This document shows, in pieces, positions 35,101 through 47,100 of a DNA stretch of 64,000 bases. The notes beneath the pieces were generated by a model. The model had not been told where the DNA came from and searched no databases. It saw nothing but the letters and a program-made list of their open reading frames with translations. Source of the DNA: Trileptium ribeirensis (taxonomy: Eukaryota > Nematoda > Enoplea > Enoplida > Thoracostomopsidae); the NCBI GenBank assembly GCA_030248225.1, contig JASANE010029145.1:22745-86744 (forward strand). The letters run 5' to 3'. Position numbers and translations under genes: made by a program. The stretch's first letter is position 1; every line of letters starts with the position of its first letter.

Positions 35101-38100
35101 TAAATTTATTGAAAATATACTTTTTCAAGACAAGCTTTTAATTACATAGATGTAAATCGGCAAACAGAAAGCATGCATTCTAACTAAAACGTGAAATTAA
35201 ATCCTTTATAAACAGTTATGTTACATGGACATTAGATGCACATGCATGAACATGTCGATAGCATTATTGCTTGAACATTATACTTGTACGAAAAACAGTT
35301 AGTGTTCGTGGTAAGATTGTCAACTAGTATATACTATTGCATTATCTATATAGATTTGTATCTAGAAAGTATTCAAACTTCCAAAAAATAATACATCACA
35401 ATCCATATTTTGCTGTTTTCCCAAATGAGAGCTGAAGCAAAAAGCTGAATTATACTCATCGCAATAATTGGAAACAAAAGTATTTGTTTGCCATACAATA
35501 ATAGTGTAGTTCGCTATTTATAATATTGTTACTTAATGCGTTCAAATTTTTAGCTCGCTTTTTAAAAATAAATTCCAAGTCCGATCAGGGATAGGTAATT
35601 TGATTAAGGTGATTTATGCGATGTGCAAATCAAATACTATATTTTTTAACAATTTAGAGCACGATGGTTCAATAATTCCAGATTATCATGCATAACGTTA
35701 TACCATAATCTCCACAACATCATATTCGGGAAACCACACAAAGTTGGCACCGATTGCAAGGTACAATCACTATTGCCGCTATTTTTATTTCAAACAAATT
35801 CAGCTTGATATTAGCCTAAAATATTACAATTTTCATAAAGTCTGGATTTTCCACTGGCCGAAAAAATGTGAGGAATTTCCGTGGGGGCCTCCTTATACGC
35901 TTTGTCAGGGGAAAATCTTGAGTAGAAATTTCAACTTGTTGCCCATGTTTTTGACATATTTTTGGAATTTTTGCTATATGTGTTCATTTTCGGTACTGAT
36001 TGTATTATTATTATTATGGGCATTAATTGTGTTATTAAATCACACAGAGGCCACTAACAATAATCTTTCCACACCTCTTACTGTCATTAGAACGAACATG
36101 GGTCTTTTGGCGAGCGGGATTGAGAAAAACCGGGCAGGGGAATTCCCACTAGCCCCATAACGGAGAGGCCAGAAGACACAAACTTATTTAAACAATCTAT
36201 TGTGAATTTTCAAAGAACTTATAAGCCTACATTATGGATTTCATATTGCCAATAATATATTTAACCATACCATAGATTGCATATTATAGCCTTGAATACA
36301 GATTATGCCATTCTACCGAAATTAAAATAAGCAATTAAAATTGTACAATTTAGCTCTAAAATCATTTAGACCATTGGTAACTAAAAAACTGGAAAAAATT
36401 TTGTCATAAAAATGGTCATTCCAGCGCATCGAGATGAGTCGAACGATACTAAAATTATCTTCAAATTTGACCAATTTCGGGTTGGTTGCGGCCAACGGAA
36501 AAGACCCAACAAAGCAACAAATACAATTCATGTATGTATATATATTTTTGTATATATAAATTAGACGAATTTTTAATGTAAGTTCCTTAGATTGAGATTA
36601 GAACACTCTGACGTAACTCTTGCTTTCTTTTTACTAGACAAAGATTAAAAAAATTCTTAGCGAAAAGGAGGGCTAGACCCATAGACTCCCTGCCTACGCC
36701 CTTGCTTCCAGCTGATTTCGTTTCGGCTACTCTTTTTAAAAATATTGGACACCGAAAGACTCTTTTTATGGTGCTACTGACTAGAAACTAACATTGGCTA
36801 TTATCAATATGCAGTCGGTAGTCGGCTACCTTAAACCATGTATAGCTCCTTAATCTACTTACATACCGCTATTTTAGAACTGTAGTGGCTAAAAGAAATC
36901 CCACACTACGAATAGTTTATACAGAATAATTTCTGAAAAAAAGAAGATTAAAGTAACAAAAAACACTCGATTAAAAATTTAAATGCTGAAAGGTACAACA
37001 TTTCACCAAAATCACAGCAAACCGATCAAATAATGTAGGGGTAACGAAAATACCAAAACTAAATAAAATATATAAATGTTATGTGGTTAAAACTAACTAA
37101 AAATCAAGGCACCTATTTCTGCACAGTAGGCAGTTGCATGAGTGTGCAGTTTATAGCAGCTAACTATGTACACATGAGCAATCAGTATTTCAAAAAGGTA
37201 TACCAGAATGATTATACATCTGAACAAACTTTATACAGTACTCGCCAAAATGACTGTCGCGAGAGAGTTGCGTGAAAGTTATTTGGTCTAAAATTAGGCA
37301 GGTCACGAGCTCTTCAAAATTATTATAACTTCATCAGTTTATTTTTGCACGTTTGTCAGCAAAACGTGGAGGTAGTACCCCCAACCCCTTTCTTGCAAAA
37401 CATGTTATTATTAAATTTAATGGTTTCGAGTGAACCATTCGCTCGCGGTTAGCTCGGAATGCTACAGCAATTTAATGTGAGTACTGCAATTGCTGGCTCG
37501 CGAAAAGTAACGAAGCAAGCGCGTCTCGTTTTCGCTCAGTAACTATTGCAAGGTTCTAAATTCAACTTCTTGATTGCCTTAAAATCCCAGAACAATGATA
37601 CACCGGTAATACATTATTGCAAAGTAATTGCGAGTTTCATCATATATTAAAATTGTAGGATGCTTCGTTTCATGCTCCAATGATTAAAAAGATGAAAATT
37701 TTTTTGAATTTATAAATCACAATTTTTTAATATTTCCCGCATGAAAATAATAATGTATTTCGTACTATGTTGAATAAACTTTTGCGCGGCTGCGGATTGA
37801 ACCTGGATTGTTTTGGTAAGAGCCTTGTACGTTAGCCACTACACTGCTGAGGAGCTGTTGTTCACTACACAAACGTCAGCTCACCTGCAAACATACCTCG
37901 CAAACGAACGAACAACGCACGCGCAAACGTACGCCAGCGACAAACTCTGTTAGCGCATCGCGTCGTAATGCACGCTGGCACATATGTTTGACTCTATGCG
38001 GGAGAGGGTTAAAGAAAAAGCATGCGTCATTTTGCAATTTGCAGGTCCATAGCGTTTGACATATTTAATGTGTATCCCCAAATAACACAATTTCACCATT

Positions 38101-41100
38101 ATGTCCTACTCAACAGCTTCGAAAATCTCAACAACCACTCTACATAGCGCTCTGTTTACAATTGAAAAATGGACAAAATTAGGCTTTGAACCCAAAAGTT
38201 CACCTTTAGCCCCACACACTGACATCTCGGTAGGGTTAGTCCTCGTTTTTTCTTTTTTTTTTGGGGGGGGCACGAATCTAGGGCACCCACCACCACCCAT
38301 CGAGCTGGGACTGGCCCAATAGTAGGGCGGCGGCGCTGAAAAAGGGACTGCCTCCAGTCCAACTGGAAGCACAAATTTTGTGGTTTATCATGTTATATTA
38401 AATTCCATTCATAATGTATGTCGTATATTTATCAGTTTTAAACGCCTGGTTGTCACCAAGAGTAAGCTGTATACCTTAAATTTGAAGTCATGCATTTCAT
38501 AGTTTAGTAAACGGGGTTCGAAAACAGACAGTCATTTAACATGGACGCAGCCGTGACATTTTGGGAAAACGTTTGCCCAAACTGGTTGGTGATAATTCCT
38601 GTTTCGCGTCCAACTAGTCCCGACAAGCCAATTTTGGTCAACAAAGCTGAAGGTAAAACACGAACGTAGCATACCACAAGCTGAGCACAGAAACTACGGA
38701 AGGAGCCGATGTTCGTCTTACCATCGATCAAACTAATGATTCCGGTGTTGCCGACGAAGATGATTTCGATGGTTTTTTTGCAGATTTGGCATGCCTTATG
38801 TAGGTGACAGAGACAATGCAGACAGCGATATTGCAGTTTTACTGGAAGATGAGTATTTGAAGGACAGTAGGATCAGCCGATGAGAAGCCTGGCACCTCTA
38901 CACAGCCTTTAAGCCTACAGAGGGACGGGGGTTTTCGCCACGTGGAGTCGACGGCGAATGTAGTAAGTATTATCCTGTTTGCAATATATCAACCAGTATG
39001 CCATCTATGGAATGTCGACAGTAGCTGGTGAAGACGACACCTACGAGAGACGATGACGAATCTTTACGCTGGCAACGAAGTCAATATGAATAGGGTTTGA
39101 GGCAGGAAATTTGACCAATAAATCGTGGTACTTCGGAGAGAAACCACAAACCCCTGACAAGGGGATTTGTGAGTGAAACGAAGAGAAACCATAATTTACG
39201 GTGAGGTTTCTTCTAAAAAATCAGTCTTTTTGACGTTTTTCAGTCGGAACTCGCGGTTCAATGATGCGTTTCCGGTGTTTTGTTGTCTATAAATATTTGG
39301 GTCGCTAGTTCGGAATGTGGCCCCAGTGGCATGTTCTGTAGTGCTGCCACAAAATCGGGCCAGAAATCTCTACGTTTTACACATGGTGTGCAAAGTTGAC
39401 TGCAAGATATTTTTTACTAAATTCATATGTCTAACTTAAAAGTCCGCGAAGAAGAAGAATTCTGAAAGGTCACCCTATTTTTGGATCTAATGGCGCACCA
39501 GAAGCCCAAATTTTGATCTTAGCTCATGTTTGAAGCCCTTAAGTGAATTTAGGCCAAATACATTGGTGTTTGGGTGGCAGAACTATGTCGTGGAAGATCA
39601 AGTGTATTTATTGGACAGCCTATCATTTTGGCTCCTCTAGCCCCCAAAAATTCCTAGTTTAACACAAAATGACCCAATTTCGCTATCAGCCCCAGTTAGA
39701 AGAAATTAAATTAATCTGGCTGGGCAAATCGGTGCTTGTATGAATGCGACTAATACTAGGTCGGAAAAGGTCAATTTTTTTTGGACAGCCAACTGTAATT
39801 TTGGCTCTTTTAGCTTCTCAAACTACCCTAATTTACCCCAAAATAGCCAAATTTCGCTGTCCGCTCCTGTTGGTTGAAATTGGTATTTGGGTAACAGACA
39901 CTAGGTCGGGAAAGGTCAAATTTATTTTTTGGACAACCTATGATGTTAGTTCGTCTCGCCCCCAAAATATCCTAATTTACACCCAATATTTCCAAATTTT
40001 GCTGTCAGCTTCTGTTTGTAGCCCTTAGCTGGACAAATTGGTGTTTGGGAAACTATTCACGGCTATACTACCACTTCCACAGCAAATCCCGTCTCCGTCT
40101 ACGCAATAAAATCAAATGCAATAGATTGAAATTACTAGAGTATTATACAGGCATTTCACCGACTGAGGCAATTCGTATGTGTACACCTCAAGCGCTGCAC
40201 CCCTGTTACACTATCTGTTGCAGTTTCCAGTAAACATTATCATACACATCAATTACTGGTTTTGTGGTAAAGTAAAAGATAGGGGAACATGATTAGGGAT
40301 AATCTATCCACTAGATTAAAAACTTTTTCAAAAACTTGAATCATTTTCCTACCGCAATGTCCTTGTACAGTAGACTACCCCAAGTCCAACACACCGTAAA
40401 GCACCGTACTAAATTGAAAACAATAGAGCATTTTGCTATCGCAACGGAAAATGATTATATCTCCAGTTCATTAAGCAAATAAATGCATTTTTGAAAGCGA
40501 CCCCATTGTTGTAACGCTTACCTGGGTATTTCTTTATTAGTGTAAGAGCATTTTTCACAGACAACCCTGCTTCACATAGCCAATTCATCACGCATTACCT
40601 AACGTTACATTTTTCCAATAAATTTTTCAGGGTGTTCTTTTTCCACGCCCGTAAAGGGCATTTTCGGTACTAGTGAATTTAATTACGTAATGCTGTGAAC
40701 GCGGAAATGGCACAGTGCAGTGTCCCACATGGTTAATGACATACTTTATAATGGGTTTAAAACAGTGAAACTTATGTACACATATAAACCCATAGTGCGC
40801 AGCCAATAAAAAGATACATCCATTTTCCACTTTTTGGGGTATTGCTCAATCTCCGGCTCATACCTCGAAAACAAAAATTCTGACAAAAACCATTTATTAA
40901 AGTTGTAGTTATCGATGAGAAGTTTCAGTTGGCCACCATTTTTGATCCAATACCTCTGGCAAGAGTTATAACCAAAAACGTTGCAGTAATGGATTAAATC
41001 AAGACACAAATCCCAGTCGGCTTTTGTCCGAATTTGAGCTGAAAATCACTAGCGTTTGCACAACTACATTCTACTACAACGCTTCGTTTAAAAAATTGAG

Positions 41101-44100
41101 AAAGTCCATTATACCACATGAATTCCAGACAGTTAAAAGAATATTTTTGGCCCAGTTGTCTGCTCAGTGTTTCCCTCAAAAGAATTTTCGATGACGGTCA
41201 GGAAAAATGATTAGCTGAGCTAAAATATCACTCGGAAAACCAAATTTTATTCATGTTAGATTGGCGGTGGAACAAGCTGTGGAACATTACCACTGCATAC
41301 CATCGGCAAACAATGTTGTCAACATGCATCAATAACATGCACAAATATACACTTAAGAAGAGCAAACGTAGAACTCGCTGTAGTAAATTCACTTCCTAAT
41401 CACCAGAAATACAAAGCGTCACATCATCCACTTTAAAACCGAAGGGGTAAAACAAAACAATGTACCAGAGATGTTTATGAACGCTACATAGAACCCACAC
41501 AAATTCAAAAACTGCGGGTGTTGCTAAAAATGGGATGCATCAGTTTTCTGGGTGACGGTCATAATACACGGTAATTTCGAGTGATTTAATAATTTGGGGA
41601 TGCTATGAAATCGCACGCATCCAATAAATTTCTAGGTGCAATCGAGACGCATTAATTTTAATTTTTGAGGTACAAATTTTATTCCCTTCACTTTTAAATT
41701 GGACCATTTATAACCGCTGACGGTCAAAATCTTTCGAACAAAATGCCATTTTCAACCTTATCGAACTACACCGCATCTTTATTGTGGACAAACCAACAAA
41801 AACCAGCTAATGGATTGTTTAACCCTTTTCTAAGCCCAAACACTCTTTGGAATATTACACGGTTTCATTCTCACTTGGTTGTTTACTATTACACTGGTTC
41901 GACTATTATGATAGTTTCAATCCGGCAAATAAATTTGTCAAAGCCTTTCTCAATATAAGCTAAAATCTAACTAAATTTATTTTACAGTTGTCACTGGTTA
42001 GCTTGGCTAACGTCAAAAAATAGCTTGATCCAAATTTTAGTACATCTTTTCTTACGTAACATCCCTTATAAATGCCGTATCATCTATAGTCAGGAACAAA
42101 AGTAAATGCACATAAGACGTTTGTAGACAGATGACACGATTGCGTCCGTCAACGTCTACACTCAATTCCGTCTGCCCAGGTTTAGCTGCATAGACGAAAT
42201 TGCGTCCGTCTGTGTCTGCACTTACTTTTTTCTGTTACACGACTGGGAAATAGTGGACCCAAAATTCATCTTTTGGTTGAATATAAATTGTTAATATTTT
42301 GTCATTTTATTGCTTCCGCTTGCTCAAGTAGCACAAACATCATGCGCTAGTTATATGCAAAAGATTTCCTGTGAAGCTATGTCGCATTAGTTGTTATCAT
42401 TATGCCGATGGGCAAATTAGTTTGGTGCCATTTCTCACAGTAAAGTAATATTAAACAATATTCGCGCCACCAAAACCAAAACTCATTTTACGACTTAACA
42501 AGTTGGTGTCCATAAATAGACATACATGTTTTAAGAAGTCTCATCTGCACACGATGATGCTTTGAGCGATTTATTAATATTTCCATTGTAGGAGTAAGGT
42601 GATACATTTGATTAGTAGCAATCACTTTTACGGTAGCTTCAATCGTAGACTATTGCGAGAGGCCATTTCAGTTAAAATCGGATTGCCAAAACATAAAATA
42701 ATCACGACAATGACTGTGTATAAAGATGCATTCATAGGTTCAATTTTTTTTGCTCAAAATCTGATCAAAATTTTAACGTATAAGCGCACCCTAAGTTACG
42801 TCCAGCATGTTTCAAGATACTACTTTCATTTTAGTTCGCTATTTAATGTACAGTACTCGCCGAAAATGACCGTCGCATTTCGAGTGAGCGAATAATTCGA
42901 GCGAGTGGCTCGCTCGAGATTTTGAAACTTTTTTAATCAATAGTAAATTCTATTTTTAAAACAAATTTATTTCGAGTGAGTCACGAGCGAGCGACAGTCA
43001 TTTTTGGAGGGTACTGTATAGCGTACGTCAAATGCCTTTTGCTTTCCGAAAGGGCAGCGAGCGATTCTGGATAGAGCAATATGAGCAAGGATATGGTGCT
43101 GTATAATCGGATATCCGGGTAAAATTGTGGGAAATATGTGTGTATCAGGATATCCAGATGGTGGCTATAGACAACTATATCCAAAAACTCCAAGTTTATT
43201 TAATCTTGAAAGACTATACCAGGCTTTGTGGTTCACTCATACAACTCTATTTTACGATGTAATTTGAGGCATAAACAAACATCTTTCTTTTGATAAAGTC
43301 TTTTTTAGACCTGCGGTAAAAGCTTAAGCCAAGCCGGCAAATAAGCATATTATAGTGAACAGCGTGTATTTACCCTAATTTATTCAGAATAATGTTGAAA
43401 GTTTGGATATTTTGGTGGCGCGTGGATCTCGATTCTGTGCCAGAAAGCCGCCAGAGCCCAAATAAAACCCATAGTAGCGAGACTGTCATCTGCACCCAAC
43501 GTGCAGTTTAGTCCAAATTAGTATCTACATTACTCGACAAAAATGGCAGTCGCTCGCTCGCGACTCGCATGGAAATAAATTTATATTAAAAATAAAATTT
43601 ACTATTAATTTAGTTTTCTATTTAATTTAATAATAGTTTCGAAATCTCGAGCGAGCCACTCGCTCGCTCGAAATGCGACGGTCATTTCTGGCACGTTATG
43701 TAAATAACAGATTTTTTATTTAAACTACCATTGTATACTACATGCTGTAACACTAAAGGTCGAATTTAGAAATATAAAAATTGCAAAAAAATAAAAACCG
43801 CGGATACACAGTGAGGCTTGATGTATCTATATAAAACCATTTTGACTGCAATAAATAATACCGTATTACAAATATACGATAAAAATAAATCTATAAAGTT
43901 TTGAAAATAGATTGGGGTTTCCACTACAGGTAGCCCGAAACCATGAAATAATGTGGATCCAACGACCAAGCGTCTTCCCTAAAGAAAATACACGAACAAA
44001 ATATACATATCTGTAAACAGTGTGTTCCCGGTATCCATGGATCAATAACCTATATTGGATCTGTACAACTAAAACAGAGATCAATGTTAGGACATTCGGA

Positions 44101-47100
44101 TTACCCGGACGTCGTAGATATTGTCCGGATTTCTTTGTATCAATACCAATATTTAGGTTACTGATTACGCCAGATAGCCATCTAAAACCATCGGTCTCAG
44201 CTAAGCATATAATACAACTAAAACACTCTAAAACTCAAGCCTATTTTAAGTTATTCGACAACCCTTGTTGAAACAAAAATGCTATTATGAGCCTGATTAA
44301 GAAAAAATTCCAAAGATGCACTGCAATGGAAGTTAACTTATAATATTCCACAATAATAAATAACAATAAGCACAAGCACAGAAAGCAATGCGTGCAAAGG
44401 GTCACAAAAAAGCGCAAGGTAGTCCCCGGTTAAGCTGCGGCAGACAAACAAAAAACTTCCAAGATGATTAGCTTGTGTATTATTAAAAAGTTTTAACACA
44501 TCATTAAAAAACATATTAAATTGTATAAGTAGCAATTTTGACTTAAGATACTGTCGTATCTCGGTCTATAAATGAACAAATTTTTTATGTCCAAATGTCA
44601 AAACAAAAAAGGCGCCCTCTCAACCAGAAACAAATGCAAATTGTTCGATTTGCGCCTTAGCAAAATTGCGCGCCTGGATCATACACAATGACCCGTTATC
44701 AATTATATTTTGAAACAATCACGTGCAACATACAATCTCAAAGTAATCTTACCTTCAAGTTCGGGTCGCCCTGGTGTGACAGGTCCGATTGTGATGAACC
44801 ATTTTTGCCAGGCTCCGGGAGGGTCAATTGGCCACTAGCTTTGCTGGCATCTGAAATAGAGAAATAATATATACATGATGTATGAGGCTGGAACCTTGAA
44901 CATGTATTGATAGTATAAACCGCAGTTTCTCGATATCAGTATCGAAATTAAAGAAATTAATTTCTATACCTTATTAATATTCTGAAATTATCTATGGTCA
45001 CGGTCAATTTTATAAACAAACATTACAATGTTTCTTTGCAAGTACGTACGTTCATAAACAAACGCAAAAAACCTTTCTAAAATACGACAATAATGTTTTC
45101 GTTAATGTTTGTTTATAAATGAACGTTCTAACGCTCGTTTGCGTTTACGGTTGGTGTCCGTTTTTATGCACTTTTTTACGTAGTTTACTATTTTATAGGC
45201 ATCACTTTGCTTTCAAACGTTCCTAAATTCAAATGAATTGTATTCGATGGCAATGTGTGAAGTCACATAATTTTCGTTTTTTTACAGTTGAACAAATGTG
45301 TTCATAAGAATGTACATATGTACCTGCGGAAGACTGGTCATGACCGTGAGAAAACAAATTTTTTCCATGGGAAAATGTTTTGCCCATATCAGCAAGCGAT
45401 CGTACTGTATTCAAGAATCCACCGCTCTAAAATAGAAATAGTAAGTTAGTAGTAAACATGACTTTCAGATAAATGTCATTTGAGTAAATTATTAGCTTTG
45501 TTTAAAATTACAGTTGGCATATCTAGAAAACGCACAATTTCTGTTCAAATAGCAAATCAGCGATATGTATTTTGACCTGCTTAGTGTTATCAGCGCTTAC
45601 TTGGAAGACAAAACCGAAAACTGAAACGCCGACTGTTTGAAATATTCTTTCAAAATACCAATATAATAATTATTGTTGAGATTATCATCACCTTAGAATC
45701 TTCAGCAAAACCATAAAATCCAGTTTCAAAAGATAACAGAGTTTGTTGCTATTGTAAACACTGACCTGACTGCCGTCGCCGTTCGGTGCACCGCGGGCAC
45801 CTTTTGCATGTTCGTATTGATGTCGGTGTTTCAGAAGTAGGAGGGCGCCAACAGCTTCGCGATCTGTGTCGTCGAGGCGCTTATTTGCCGTCATTTTGTC
45901 GAGTAAAATTTCTGAAAATATAAAATTACAGCACACATCCATAATAATATAATGTCAACACTGCTTCGATATAACAAAAAACTAAACCTGACTACAAAAC
46001 AACTTCATTCAGATTGTTAGAAACTTAATGAATCGGTTGGAAAATTTTCATGGTATAGTATGGCACCGCGTGATATAACACTGTAGTAGTAAACAAAACT
46101 TCACAGAAGCTTCTCAATAATACAACATAATCTCCCTAAATCACAACATGGCGTTAAAGATGACTAAGTTTGGACAGCACCAGTGATAATAAATTATCCA
46201 GTACAAATTAACTGAGCAACAATAATTCATGACTTAAATTACTTGTTCTATATAATATAATACTGATTGCAGTCCTGAGAGGTTTATAAAACCATTAGCG
46301 TTGTGAACCAGCGTTATTATAAAATAACTACGATTTCATGATGAACTTTTGAAGAATGGCATGGCACTCATGTAACACTACACTACCTAGCAGAAATGGC
46401 CGTCCCATATTTTTCTCGAATTACTGGGAGTGGATCGCTCGAGATTTCGAAACTAATTATCAATTCTACTTTTAGAACTAAATTATTGCGAGCTAGTCTT
46501 AATCGAGGGACATTCATTTTTGACGGGTGCTGTACAAAATGTACGTTGTGAATGATGCCGTTTATTTTGCGTTATTTGCACCACTGTTCAGGGTGAGGGG
46601 ACAAGTTTCCCAAATCTATTTTCGACAATTCCCCCGCCTTTTCACCTTTTGTTCTGCCTCTCCCATTGGTTAGAAATTTGAACAGAAAATATAGTTTTTT
46701 ATTTCTTATTTAAATTTGGAAAAAATTGACGGGTGTGGTTCGCATTCATCGCTTTCGTGTTCGGGAACTGATTTGACAAATCAACTATGTACAGCAGAGC
46801 TGTACGCACCTAAAGTGAACACAAGCATAAGTTAGGAGGCGGAAACTGTCAGGCTTTCAAGGATATAACGCTGCGCCCGTAAGCATGACGTGGGCCTCAC
46901 CCTTTATCTCGTAGGCGAATCTGTGCGCGTGTCACAAAAGCATCCAGTGTAAAGTCGAACCAAATAGGATGAACTATTCCAAAGCCAAAATGATAACAGC
47001 GAAATCTACGCGAATCTTAGTCCAAAATCTTGCTTTTTGGTATCCATTCCGTAGTTTGCAAGAAGATAGGAAATGTGAATAGATGACAGCATTAAGCTAA

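Larger units (their letters stand above)
35064..44752. other. 9.7 kb SLC4 intron between exons 5 and 6
   Basis: No gene recognised. It contains MITEs (37234, 42086, 42849, 43525), a tRNA-like sequence (about 37787-37868), possibly coding remnants (38650-38880) and a degenerate tandem repeat (39480-40050). The 138-codon open frame at 35744 has no motif and looks random. Confidence 0.7.

Noticed and set aside
35744..36160. 138-codon plus-strand open frame with a hydrophobic stretch
   Set aside because: The Leu-rich stretch comes from tta/att repeats; no family motif, no neighbours, not supported.
37787..37868. Functional tRNA gene
   Set aside because: A and B boxes are recognisable but the acceptor and anticodon stems do not pair; listed instead as a tRNA-like repeat.
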